From assembly GCF_039555335.1 (NCBI RefSeq), contig NC_092646.1, positions 23,562,893-23,626,892 on the forward strand: a DNA stretch of 64,000 bases, in the 5' to 3' direction. This document shows, piece after piece, positions 50,701-61,694 of the stretch. Position numbers and translations under genes: made by a program. The notes under the pieces were generated by a model. That model had not been told where the DNA came from, made no database searches, and was given only the letters and a program-made list of their open reading frames with translations. The DNA is from Amphiura filiformis (Eukaryota; Echinodermata; Ophiuroidea; Amphilepidida; Amphiuridae). The number at the start of each line of letters is the position of its first letter. Position 1 is the first letter of the stretch.

Positions 50701-53700
50701 ATTGTAAATAAAATCTCAAACATCATAAAAGTGAGGTTTCTGGCAACATTTAGGCAGAAATACTTGATACTCATGCACTACAGTTGGTAATGTCTTCATA
50801 CTAATATCATAAAAATACATCATCATCCCCTAGGTGGATAAAAGCCTTATTTTTCATAATATATTAAATTAAAAACCTGAAAATTGTGCAATTTTCCTGG
50901 CAACACTACTCCCACGTATGAAAATTACTTTATAACAGCACCTGAAAAGGCAACGCTACTGGCAACACTGGTGTTGAAACCAGTGCAAATCATGTCACAC
51001 CATGCACTTAATCCAAATAACAATACTAGAGTGTTGCATAAAATTAACAAGAGAGTTGTCTGTTAAAATCAGCATTTTCCATTGTAAATAAAATCTCAAA
51101 CGTCACAAAAGTGAGGTTTCTGGCAACACTTAGGCAGAAATACTTGATACTTATGCACTACAGTTGGTAATGTCTTCATACTAATATCATAAAAATGCAT
51201 CATCATCCCCTAGGTGGATAAAAGCCCTTATTTTTCATAATATATTAAATTAAAAAACTGAAAATTGTGCAATTTTCCTGGCAACACTGCTCCCACGTAT
51301 GAAAATTACCAAAACTTTTTTTCATGATATTACTAGACCAACATCTTATCTACTTACCCTGAGCAGATAATTGTGAGAAAAGTGTTACTTTGGGGTTACA
51401 TCAACTTTCCCAACACAAGTTTTGGCATGGCCGAAAATAATGAAAAACACCCCTATTTTACATAATGGTTTCACCCACTTCTGAAAGTGATTTGTTTGTG
51501 TTTACATGATTTTTATAGAGAAGAAGGATATCTTATTCACTGTATAAAAGAAGGGTACTGAACATGATTTCCTTCATCCTGAAATCTGACCTGATATTTC
51601 TACATTTTGTTACATGTGAAAATGCTGAAAATGCTGAAAATTGGGCAAATTTACATTTTGGCGGTTGCCATGGCAACCAAAGGTGCAGAGGCGACATGAA
51701 TGTCATTCCTGTTGACTTTGACCCAAGGTGCATCCATGCACAAAGTTTGAAGAAAAATCATTTTTTGAAGTCTGCCAACACTTATTTGATTTATACAGCA
51801 GACCCGTCTACAAGCATATAGTGTGCTTCTGATGAAAGCTACATTAATCCAGTCGCCATTATGGAGTTTGAGCAAATAAATTACGGATCCAAACATATAA
51901 CAGCTTTTATAAAAAAAACCACTATATATGCTTGTAGACGGGGTTTTACGGTATTTGGGGTTTGATGCTTTGAAATGGTATAGTTTCTCTCATTATGACA
52001 CTTTTGTTGAAATATTACCAAAATTCACCAACATGCATCGGTTTTTAGTAAATATTGGCCCTACCTAATACTTTCTGCCGCAAGGGAGCACTGTCATTTT
52101 AAGGTATTTACGGTTCACTGAGTCCATCATATCCAGCTATATCCATCGGACGTTGCGGATATGAGAACATATTGGCTGTCGAAATATCGCCCTTTAATTA
52201 TGTGGAAAGGAAAAGTGACCTGTAAATCAGAGGGCGCACAACAAACACGACAGCGATACATCGGCGCTTTAGCATTTATATTGTAAAAATGCGACCTGCC
52301 AGCTTCGATAGCGTGTTCGAGTTGTGTATAGAACTAAATACCTTAACATTACAGAGAGCGAAAACACTAGGATCCACAAACATTCTCATCTATTAGGGCA
52401 CAGTCTTTAAACCCCAATACATTTGTACATTCATTGAATGACCTTTGAAACTTTGGGTACAAAAACTCATTCTCTGCAACTTGAGGTCAAATTTTGCACC
52501 CTGATTGTTTAATTGAGGTTATTGAACTATGCCATTGGGTTAAGGCCATGTGGTTCATAGTGACAGTAAATAGAAGAACCCGTTTTAGATGAAGGTCGTG
52601 AAAAGTTACCATCTGACGTTTGAAAAGTAGTTGAAGGCACATATTGTTGATGGTATCGCAAATATAGAATTTACCTGATTCCATCGTTGTGGGTGGTCTA
52701 GATGGTCCCATGTATACTACTATATCAGATTTCACATCCATCCAATACACTATATTAGGTCCTTGTACGACTGTGGCTCTGAAAAAAAAAAACCAGTATG
52801 GTGTTCAATTGGATACGCTTTAACCCTAACACTCTGAAGGAGGTTTGATTGGGATGTACTTTGTGTTTTCCCGCCCGCTGAAGTTGGTGAATTTCCAGCC
52901 GATGATATTTTGTATTATTTGGTAAGTTCGGGCATCAAACCGCAAGTTCTTGTAATTCGGCAACTAATGTGCACTTTTCCACTTCAGGGGTTCATGTAAT
53001 TCTGCAATTAATGTGCGCTTTTCACACCCTGAGTTCACGCAATTCTGCAGTTAATGTGCGCTTTCCACTTCCTGGGTTCATGCAATAAGTACAATTCTGT
53101 AACTAATGTGCGCTTTCCACATCCTGGGTTCCCTCAATTCTGCAGCTAATGTGCGCTTTCCACTTCCCGGGTTCCCTCAATTCTGCAACTAATGTGCGCT
53201 TTCCACATCCTGGGTTCACGCAATTCTGCAACTAATGTGCGCTTTCCACTTCCCGGGTTCCCTCAATTCTGCAACTAATGTGCGCTTTCCCCATCCTGAG
53301 TTCCCGCAATTCTGCAACTAATGTGCGCTTTCCACATCCTGGGTTCCCGCAATTCTGCAACTAATGTGCACTTTCCATATCCCGAGTTCACGTAATTCTG
53401 CAACTAATGTACGCTTTCCATATCCCGGGTTCCCGCAATTCTGCAACTAATGTGCGCATTCCATATCCCAGATTCCCGCAATTCTGCAACTAATGTGCGC
53501 TTTCCACATCCCGGGTTCCCACAATTCTGCAACTAATGTGTGCTTTCCATATCCCGGGTTCCCGCAATTTTGCAACTAATGTACGCTTTCCATATCCCGG
53601 GTTCCCGCAATTCTGCAACTAATGTGCGCATTCCATATCCCAGATTCCCGCAATTCTGCAACTAATGTGCGCTATCCACATCCCGAGTTCACGTAATTCT

Positions 53701-56700
53701 GCAACTAATGTACGCTTTCCATATCCCGGGTTCCCGCAATTCTGCAACTAATGTGCGCATTCCATATCCCAGATTCCCGCAATTCTGCAACTAATGTGCG
53801 CTTTCCACATCCCGGGTTCCCACAATTCTGCAACTAATGTGTGCTTTCCATATCCCGGGTTCCCGCAATTTTGCAACTAATGTACGTTTTCCATGTACCG
53901 GGTTCCCGCTATTCTACAACTAATGTGCGCTATCCACATCCCGGGTTCACGTAATTCTGCAACTAATGTACGCTTTCCACATCCCGGGTTCCCGCTATTC
54001 TGCAACTAATGCGCGCTTTCCAAATTCTTGGTTCTCGTAATTCTGCAACTATTAGATGTGCACTTTCCATATCCCGGATTCCTGCAAATAATATGCGATT
54101 TCTACATCCCGGGTCCCAACAGGTCTGTAACTAATGTACGCTTTCCACATCATGGGTAAACGCAATTACCCAGCAAACACAAAAACGTTTTAAAAACGTT
54201 TTAAATAAGTTATATTTTGGCTTTTGGTTTAGGTAAAAACGTTTTAATAACATTAAAATGTCGGGTTATATAAAGGTCATGATAACGTTTTAAAACGTTT
54301 TGTATGAAAGCACACTACAACAATATCTTTAAATGTTTTCAAAAAATGTTATTGTAAACTATTTTTGCAAACATTTTTGCCAAATATTGCGTCAATACTT
54401 AAATAACATTATGCTAAAATATTTGAACCCAGCAAACACATAAATGTTCTTAAAATGTTTTTTTCAAAACCTTTTAATAACATTTAAATGTCGGGTTATA
54501 TAAAGGTCATGAAAACGTTTTTAAAACATTATTGAAAATATTTTGGGCAAACATTTTTCGCAAAATATTTTTTCAACCCCAAAATAACATTCTGTTTAGA
54601 ATGTTTTGTATCAAATTTTCAAGAATGTTATTGGAATGTTATTAAAACGTTTTTATACCCTTTATATAACCCGACATTTAAACGTTTTCTGTAAAACATT
54701 TTGTTTGCTGAGCAGTAGATTATCAAAAATGTTTTTTAAGGTTATGAAAACGTTTTATACTCTTAATATACCCTTTATATAACCCGACATTTAAACGCTT
54801 TCTGACAACCTTTTATAACCTTTTGCGAATGACGTCGAAAACGTTTTGTGTTTGCTGGGTACTCAACTAATTTCTACACCCCGTATTTTAGCAACTCTGC
54901 AACTAATGTACACTTTCCACATCCTGGATGAACGCATTAATGTTCAACGTATGTGTATGTGCTTTCCAAGATCATCCTTAAATGTTAAAACTCCAGCTCC
55001 ATAAAAACAGAAACGCAGAAAGCTGCCCTTTATAATCATATAGTATCATTATGGCACCCGTTATCTCATTCTATCAGGCAGCTAAATTTTTTTCTTTTTA
55101 AGTAAATTCCAAATTTTCCTCAGATTTGACTCATCTTGCACGTGGAGTTATTTATATGTGTAGGTGAAATCGTTCACGGTTGTTTGATGGCATGTAGAAT
55201 TGTATTCATTTTAAAGCAAAGGTGAACACTGATGGCGCTACTTATCTTAATCCTTGTCTGCATCTTTACATTTGTGTAATGACATTTTGATGTCATTATT
55301 ATTATTACTCAGTATTCTGATGTTTTAAAAAACATCAGAATAATGAGTAACAAATAGCAAGGAAATTTTCTATTTTTTTATCATAAAATGAAAGGAATAA
55401 ATTATAATATTGGGCGAAATTAAACTTAAAATATATGTAAATAGCGCCCTCAGTTTCCACACAAATATACAATTTATAGAATAAAAATTACCATAAAAAG
55501 GCAGAGAAAGATGAAAAAGTTGATAAAGTAAGGCAAATCTATGTTAAAAATAGCTAAAAAATATGTGAATAATAGAATGATATTTGTTGGTATTGTCCAG
55601 GTCTAGAATTGAAAATTATATAATGTTTTGTTAGAAAAAATAATAAATGACTCAACCGTGAGTTGTAGGCCAAAATGTTATATAGAAAATAACTTACACA
55701 AATTGTATTTCTCCATTATCCCATTTAGGAGGGCTCCACATAGCACTCGCTACTAATTTGTGGTCAGCGTTGCTGTGTCCCCAAGTTGTCTAGTTCACAG
55801 AAATATAAAAAGGCAAAATAATGTTGATAATTCATTATTCATCTATACTCCAATAGCTGCACTGTCGCTAAATAGTTGTGACTACGACATTTGGCGAGAT
55901 ACTCCTAATGTTCACAGTGTGCCGAACTTTGTTTTAATCCATATTCAAAGCTACGCTATCTAAGCATCTTCTAAACCTGACAAACAGTGCCACGTCCTTC
56001 AATAGCCATAGCCTACCCGTCTGGTCCACCCATAAAACACTTTGGTTTTCGAAGTGTCTGCACCGATATGAACCCTAAACCAGGACACACCCGAGAACCA
56101 CAGGTTAACACACCATCGCCTTATAAGATAACGTTGAGTCGTGACTCCTATACGAATTTATGTGTATATAAGGGATCGGATAGCGACGTTTTTAATCATC
56201 ATGGTAGCAAATACAGCAACTATGCTATAGATGTGCTCAATCATAGGGCCTAATAGCTTTTAATTGAGCTGTAATGCTTTAAATTAAAATCGAATTACCG
56301 CGAAGAACATATATAGAAACACTACTTAAAAAAACACAATTTAAAGAAGAGTTTCTGTAAACTAAAGTAGTAACAACTGCTGGGACATACATGTAGTTTG
56401 TTTCTGTACATATTTTGCTTACGTCATTATAAACTTAAGTGAATCGTGGTATTCCACAAGGTTCGCTCATTGGCCCGTATAATACACTTCCTTCATTACA
56501 CAATACGTACTTACATCGTTACCAGGTGCGCAATGAAGTCCTTGCGTTCCCATGCTAAAATGACTGAATGTTCCAAGAGGCATTTTACGGCCGACTTTAC
56601 GAGCTTGAAGCATAAATCCAGCGAATCTCTGTCGGATGTTTTTACCAGTTACATTTACTACAAAGTCAAAACAGACAAATATTGTTGTTTACAAAGAGTT

Positions 56701-57820
56701 ACAGGTATGTCTATTTTATATTTTCACTTGATGAAAACGAAGCAAATAAGTATTATTATCCTTATTGCCCAATCTTACATCTTCAGCCCCGATGAGTCCC
56801 AAAAAATAATAAAGGTGATTTATAATGGTAATTTTTTCTGTTTTTCAAATTGTTAGAAATACATGACAGCTCATGAAATCTGCCGAATCTTGAAAACAAG
56901 AGCTTTAAAAAAGATATGTACAGTAATAAGTTTACATATTAAACTTATGAGTACACCTATAATATCATTATTCATCAAGTCATATCATGACAAATCGTTT
57001 AACAGGGCGTAGCCAGCTTTCTTGGTGGGGGAGGCAAATCAAAATTTCAGGGAAAAGAAAAAAATATTCTCAATTGCACATACCGTTTATTTAGTCTTCG
57101 AGCTTCAGAAAGGGGGTACATTGAGACAATGTGTACGCGTAACGTGCAAAAATTGGTAGGCCCCCCCTACTGTATTTTACACTATTTTGGCCCATGATTT
57201 AGGCCGAAACGGGTGTCTTGCCCATTTTCTTTTCTTTTGTCTTCCCGATTTTCTCTTTCATTTTTTTTGTCAGCGGGCACTTTTCTCTTCCTTTTTTTAT
57301 AAGGGGGAATTCTGCCCATAAAGGAAATTTATTATATATATATTTTATTTGTTTATCTGACCTCCTCTACTTTATTGAACCAGCTAGTGTCAGCTACGAA
57401 AATATCACAATATTATTAAGGAATCGGATAGCAACGTTTGCACAGTATTTTTTGAGGTGTATTATATAACGAATTTCAACAATTATTTGACATCAGAAGG
57501 ACATTACTCTTATTCAAAATGCAATTCGATATGTCTGATGTGCTCTCAGGTCCAAAAATACGTGAAAACGTCACTACCCGAGCCCTTAAATACACATACA
57601 AACCTTGTATTCGTAGGTCATTTGCATAGGAGTCCTGACTCAATGTAATCTTATAAGGCGATGGTGTGTTAACCTGTGGTTCTCGGGTGTGTCCTGGTTT
57701 AGGGTTCATATCGGTGCAGACACTTCGAAAACCAAAGTGATTTATGGGCGGACCAGACGGGTAGGCTATGGCTATTGTGACGACACAAAAAGCTAAGTTT
57801 AGACCTAATAATGCATTCAT
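47623..57820 (-). CDS. reeler-2: reeler-domain protein with C-terminal anchor signal (5 coding exons)
   Basis: Join (minus strand) 57820-57604, 56657-56515, 55789-55698, 52778-52675, 47714-47623: 648 bases, 215 residues. Signal peptide MNALLGLNLAFCVVTIAIA, then mature YPSGPP. Reeler motifs in order: VCTDMNPKPGH, SPYKITLS, RFAGFMLQAR, LGTFSHFS, LHCAPGND, TTWGHSN, VASAMWSPP, ATVVQGP and YWMDVKS. The two Cys of the expected disulfide are present. The last exon reads SSSWSCLLSSILVLIITSAL and ends HETT, i.e. small residues then a hydrophobic run with almost no cytoplasmic tail; a GPI signal is likelier than a transmembrane helix, but either fits. Phases 1, 0, 2, 1 match reeler-1 for the first three introns. 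The protein should be at the cell surface; its function is unknown (iron-reductase-like and immune roles occur in the family). Confidence 0.87.
49818..49890 (-). other. tRNA-Thr-like relic at the foldback centre
   Basis: The minus strand has GTGGCCAAGCGGTTAAGGCG (A box), an anticodon loop CTCGTAA (CGT) and GGGTTCAATTCCC (T arm). The acceptor stem pairs only in part, so a SINE head or pseudogene is likelier than an active tRNA. Confidence 0.55.
51789..51946. repeat. inner palindrome near the right end of the foldback
   Basis: CCCGTCTACAAGCATATAGTG and CACTATATATGCTTGTAGACGGG flank about 110 bp. Confidence 0.8.
52365..52562 (-). mobile_element. CACTA-ended MITE, copy 6
   Basis: 198 bp; CACTAGGATCCACAA to GTTCATAGTG. 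Flanks AAA and ACA (one mismatch). Lies in reeler-2 intron 4, 112 bp from exon 4. Confidence 0.85.
52675..52778 (-). CDS. reeler-2 exon 4
   Basis: 104 bp, polypyrimidine tract then CAG| to GAATCAG|GTAAAT. Reads ATVVQGPNIVYWMDVKS then a Pro/Thr-rich linker (GPSRPPTTMES). Confidence 0.85.
52945..54165. repeat. ~45-bp minisatellite, about 26 units
   Basis: Unit CAATTCTGCAACTAATGTGCGCTTTCCACATCCCGGGTTCCCG (written loosely) is repeated with few changes across intron 3 of reeler-2. Higher-order periodicity is visible: blocks of several units recur (53400-53560 against 53700-53830). Resumes for two units after an inserted element, to about 54960. Confidence 0.9.
54168..54860. mobile_element. element with ACCCAGCAAACAC ends inserted in the minisatellite
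   Basis: Ends ACCCAGCAAACACAAAAACG and CGTTTTGTGTTTGCTGGGT are inverted. Interior repeats of AAAACGTTTT, ATGTCGGGTTATATAAAGG and AACCCGACATTTAAACG in both orientations. It sits inside one minisatellite unit, which continues on the other side (CAACTAAT). A relative is at 39885-40115. Confidence 0.8.
54961..55690 (-). other. reeler-2 intron 3 remainder
   Basis: No exon. A 43-bp perfect-arm hairpin at 55309-55351 (ACTCAGTATTCTGATGTTTT against AAAACATCAGAATAATGAGT). Confidence 0.6.
55698..55789 (-). CDS. reeler-2 exon 3
   Basis: 92 bp, GAACTAG| to TTTGT|GTAAGT, phase 0 to phase 2. Reads TTWGHSNADHKLVASAMWSP and onward to EIQFV. Confidence 0.85.
55996..56215 (+). pseudogene. inverted copy of reeler-2 exon 1 in intron 2
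   Basis: The plus strand reads IAIAYPSGPPIKHFGFRSVC and onward to KITLSRDSYTN, about 95% like exon 1 (57604-57775) but in opposite orientation. It lacks the ATG and most of the signal peptide. Similarity continues into the intron (TGTGTATATAAGGGATCGG). It is flanked by no usable splice context for either strand's gene and is called a pseudo-exon. Confidence 0.85.
56221..56514 (-). other. reeler-2 intron 2 remainder
   Basis: Nothing recognised beyond the inverted exon copy. Confidence 0.5.
56515..56657 (-). CDS. reeler-2 exon 2
   Basis: 143 bp, TTTGTAG| to AACGAT|GTAAGT. Reads VNVTGKNIRQRFAGFMLQAR through LHCAPGND. Confidence 0.87.
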
Positions 57821-57838
57821 TCTCGATACCCGTTGTCT
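57604..57838 (-). CDS. reeler-2 exon 1
   Basis: Acceptor TTCTGTAG precedes 57838, 18 nt of leader, ATG at 57820, donor ACAAG|GTTTGT (phase 1). A 5'UTR exon must lie upstream and was not identified. Confidence 0.87.
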
Positions 57839-57844
57839 CTACAG

Positions 57845-58900
57845 AAGAAAGATTCAACAACAAAAAAGAAAAGAAAAAGAAAAATTATTATCATCAATCA
57901 TTATGCGCGATCTGACTTATTATTAGGCCGTATAAAATTAATATTTTGATATCGACCCTCCACAGCGTCATCATCCCTATATCTTCGTGTCAAAAATTGC
58001 CGTGATGGTACGGCGAATCCTCTCGTTTCTCAATAGCTACGCATGGCGATTTTGTTCGAGATAGGCCGAGCGACTCAGGCTAAGCATAGTACGACTATGA
58101 GATACCACCAAGTTCTATTCTACACGTTATTACGATTTGCGCATGCTCTAGTATCCCATATGGTGTTGCTATTACAAGGAAATTCGATTTGTTTTCAGGT
58201 AAAACCCAGGTTTTGTTTTTAATACACTAACTTGAAATTAAATACACTAATTAGCGGCCATTGCTGTTTGCTCTGGATACATTTTACTGCATTTTTGGCG
58301 TAATGATTTTTAAATCGTAAGTTAAAATTGTGATATATTTAATTTTGAGAATTACATTTATATAAAGGAACACATTTAGCCCATTCACCTAAGATCCAGG
58401 TGCTTGTATCATAATATTCGATCACACGTGTATATCACAATGCATATGTAAACTTTCTTTATCTATGTCAATAATAGAATATTGATTTCACCAACGGAGT
58501 ATGGAGCTGTATATGAAAAAATATTTATAATATATAGGGTGTTGACACTGTGCCCTCCCTCCTCAATATTATTTCTGGGATTTGTCAGATTTGTATTTAC
58601 TTATTTATTTATTTTTAGATTTTTCAAAATTTGGAATATATACTTTAGGAAAACTTAATACATAATAAATAAATTTATTAGAGAACATGGATCACTTCCA
58701 AGACTTTTTGTGGTATTCTAGGGGGTTTATCCTCAGAATCTGACATTTAAAGAGGGGCCTTTGAAAATGTTCACTCTAAAACAGTTTTGAAATCTCATTC
58801 CAAACATATGCAACATAATCATTTGGGAGTACATTAGGAGTAACACTTGATTAGATACAAAGAGAGTTAGAGTGAAAACAAACAACAGTTCAATATATTT
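57845..58900. other. upstream of reeler-2 exon 1
   Basis: Expected to hold the promoter or a 5'UTR exon; none identified. No TATA-like element can be placed without a transcription start. Confidence 0.4.
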
Positions 58901-58913
58901 TTCAATCTATTAA

Positions 58914-59228
58914 AGGAGTATTTCGTGATCCTAGCATCCTCTTTTTATGACATTTTTCAGTAGATATCCACGAAAAAAGCTTATTCCCAAAATTTCAGTT
59001 GTTTCCGATTTTGCGTTTGCGAGTGTATTACACTGCTTATGTGTATTACACTGCTCCATAGACAATGTGTTGTAATTCAAATTTCACGATATCTTTGCTA
59101 AACGAAATAATCTGCAAGAATTTTTTTGTATATAAACATTATGTAGCCATAGGTTTCCAGTGATATAAAAATCTCAACTTTTTTTGAGAAAAGTGGGGGG
59201 ATGAGGCTGTGGATCACAAAATGCCCTT
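58914..59228. mobile_element. TTAA-flanked MITE, GTATTTCGTGATCC family
   Basis: TTAA at 58910-58913 and 59229-59232. Ends AGGAGTATTTCGTGATCC and GGATCACAAAATGCCCTT are inverted. A right-end fragment of the same family is at about 31853-31900 (GAGAAAAGTGGGGAGATGAT, GGATCACGAAATGC). Confidence 0.8.
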
Positions 59229-59272
59229 TTAAGATTGATTCCTATCATCAATCGTTAAAAGATTGACATATG

Positions 59273-59523
59273 TGATGCGATCATGCAAAATCAGTCGGAA
59301 CTCGGAAATATTAAATTTTCAGTTTCTTATTGGATTGTAAAAAGCATTTACAAACCTGGATTTTGCAGAAAACCCCATCGAAACTGAACAACCAGTCCCA
59401 AAGATATGAGCAATTAAAGAGTTTCCAAAACAAGAGAAAACAAAAGGAAAAATATCCTTTGTTTGGCTATATCTCAAAATCAATATTTCCGAGTTCCGAC
59501 TGATTTTGCTTGATCGCATCACA
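59273..59523. mobile_element. 251-bp MITE with 41-bp inverted ends
   Basis: GTGATGCGATCATGCAAAATCAG then TCGGAACTCGGAAATATT at the left; AATATTTCCGAGTTCCGACTG then ATTTTGCTTGATCGCATCAC at the right. The open frame on the minus strand is spanned by the element and is not called. Confidence 0.85.
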
Positions 59524-59637
59524 TAATCGGCCAATTTAAGAGAGTGTGTAAAAATAATATATAAAATAGCTTACAAATCAACATTTTCTCCGGTCTAAAA
59601 AATAATAGAAAATTAACATTTTAAATGCTTTGAATAG

Positions 59638-60040
59638 GTATTGAACGCTGCAGAGGATGATTTAAGCACTTCCCAGCAAGTCTTGCGGTTAGCACAGCTG
59701 TGTGAGTGAACATGACACCACTGCCCGCCCACTGCATACACACGTGCATGGTGAAATTTGAATTTTGACAGATATATTTACAATAAAAACACCTTCAAAA
59801 GGTTGGTCGATTTCACATTTTATGTTATCTACAGAAGGTGTGAATTATCCTTCATGCATACATCACTTTAGATCTGAAATCGACCAAGTAATAATGACAC
59901 ACGGGCAATTCTAAAACAACATCTTTTGCACAGAGTTCAATGGGATTTGAAAAGTAAAGTGGCAGTTGAAACTCTAGTGATAACACTTTTACAGTGCATG
60001 ATGGGGCTTCCTTAAATCATCCTCTGTGAACGCTGTTACA
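59638..60040. mobile_element. 400-bp MITE, GAACGCTG...CAGCGTTC-type
   Basis: GAACGCTGCAGAGGATGATTTAAG and CTTAAATCATCCTCTGTGAACGCTG-like ends (the right end keeps AAATCATCCTCTGTGAACGC). The inner GGTCGATTTCA and TGAAATCGACC are also inverted. Confidence 0.7.
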
Positions 60041-60990
60041 AGAGTTAGAAACAAGACACAAAATATTAATCGTTTATGTTCAAGGACTTGATACAGTTAC
60101 GGGTTACGGGTTAGACATTCAAATTTATTCAATATTAGCAAATAATAATTATGTAGAAGATATGAAGAGTTCAAATTTGATGTTGCAATATCAAAATCTG
60201 ATGTTATTACAAGACTGATATACTTTGCAATAAAGCTCAATAGAATATACGTTATTCCAACAATTGTCGACGTCTCTCATTGTTTGACAATCACGTGATC
60301 CGTTGCCATGGTAACAAAGTGAAAACGGTCATAAAGGTATCAATTTCAATTGGAACCTGTCAGTTATCTTTGCATTTTACGCACCGCCAAACGCAATACT
60401 TCTTAAAGAAAAACACGTATAATCTTTTATTTCTTACATCTTATATCCAAATTGGCATGGAAAATTTTAAGTATAGCTAAATACGCTTAATATACTCGTT
60501 TAATGCGTAAGTGCATTTTTCTTTAGATTTTGAAATTTTGTAAATATTTTTATCACTATTAAGCAATCGTTTTGGGAAGTTTAAGAGTGCATGACAAGCA
60601 GTATATTGATTTCTTTTTATCAATATTGAACTTCAAGTTTCCGAAAGGGTATTTGCGAAATTCTATAATAAAATACACCGGTATCGTTACAAATATACAT
60701 TAAATAAATAACTAAACAAATTAAAATGAATAAAGAGTATATCGAATTAACTTGACGATTCAATTATTTTATTGGAAAGTAGATAGTGGATAAATTGTTA
60801 CGAAAAAAAAGGTTCTTACATCATAAAGCCTAGCGTCTACGTGTTTAGCTTGACAACTAAAAATCTAAAATACACAAATTGTTTGAAAGTATGTATTCAA
60901 ATTAGTTTTTATTTTAATACCTAAAAATAAACAAAACTCCTCTTTCGTATATCTTCAAAACATGATCACGTCTCCTTTTACAGCAACATC
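60041..60990. other. non-coding stretch, nothing recognised
   Basis: AT-rich; no exon, element ends or tandem array found. Confidence 0.5.
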
Positions 60991-60991
60991 A

Positions 60992-61207
60992 ACAGGGGGT
61001 GTATATTTCAAATGGAGCCACCCATTCAGGTAACCACTGTTGCGTTGCTCCGCGTCAGCGCCCCTGTGTTGGACATCCTTTTGCAGATTACACAGTAGGT
61101 AACATGCAGATGTATATACCCCATTTGAAATTCACACTCCCTGTGTGGGAGATTAAGGTCATGTCTTCCATAGGGGGTGTATGGATGACAACAGTAAGAG
61201 CAGCCAA
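60992..61207. mobile_element. TTCCATTT-family element
   Basis: GGGGGTGTATATTTCAAATGG, then CATTTGAAATTCACACTCCC and GATTAAGGTCATGTCTTCCA, as in 36106 and 44460. Confidence 0.7.
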
Positions 61208-61214
61208 TTAATAT

Positions 61215-61325
61215 TGAGGTTTGTTGATTAGGGGTGTTGGGTGTGTGGGCATGGGGTATGTGAGGCGGGTGGGGTGTGGGTGTTTGGGGGGGGTGAGTGT
61301 GTGGGGTATGTTTGGGCCTGTGTGT
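61215..61325 (+). repeat. G/T-rich low-complexity tract
   Basis: GGGTGTGTGGGCATGGGGTA and similar: many G3-G8 runs on the plus strand, with G-quadruplex potential. The minus-strand frame through it is a Pro/His/Thr low-complexity translation. Confidence 0.8.
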
Positions 61326-61694
61326 AAGTTTACGAAAAATATTATTCTCTCTAATGGTGTTCCTGGACGTGGTAAAATTACATTTTGACGTTAGGCGTAT
61401 ACTTAACCATTTCTCCGTTTCGTGTTTCAATCTAATGTTTCTAATAGAAAGGGGGAACCATTAATTGTTTTTGTATTGTTTGAGAAATTATAATGATAAC
61501 ATGATTAAAATCACAACTGAACAAAAACGTACTAATTGAATAACCGAGTCGAGTATAAACCAAGACATTTAGATTTTTTTAAAGAAAGTTGAACTTAAGA
61601 ATTTAAGCAATTAGGTTTTCAGTTAAGAACAAAGATTTCTTTTAAAATTACATGAAAGAAAAAAATTATCCCAGGACCATGCAGATAATATCCT

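Larger units (their letters stand above)
47781..51955. mobile_element. 4.2-kb foldback (large inverted repeat) in reeler-2 intron 4
   Basis: Ends AATACCGTAAAACC and GGGTTTTACGGTATT. The left arm (to about 49350) and right arm (from about 49950) are inverted over their lengths: 47835-48070 pairs with 51530-51780. Inside each arm a ~375-bp unit (CATACGTGGGAGCAGTGTTGCCAG ... CCACCTAGGGGATGATG) is tandem: two copies on the left (48316, 48692) and three on the right (50160-51310). The centre holds a tRNA-Thr-like relic. Arm frames that look coding are mirror translations of the repeat; no transposase is visible. Confidence 0.88.

Noticed and set aside
47835..51733. Matching protein-like frames at 47835-48083 (+) and 51533-51733 (-), as a possible gene pair
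   Set aside because: They are the two arms of the 4.2-kb foldback. Both are short, contain no domain and have no splice context.
52945..54165. CRISPR-like array
   Set aside because: Units are contiguous 45-bp repeats without unique spacers, and the host is an animal genome; it is a minisatellite.
55987..56253. Separate plus-strand reeler gene
   Set aside because: Only one exon-like piece, no start codon or signal peptide of its own, and no further plus-strand reeler exons nearby; best read as an inverted duplicate of exon 1.
61026..61430. 134-codon minus-strand frame rich in His, Thr and Pro
   Set aside because: Low-complexity translation of the G/T-rich tract and a palindromic repeat.
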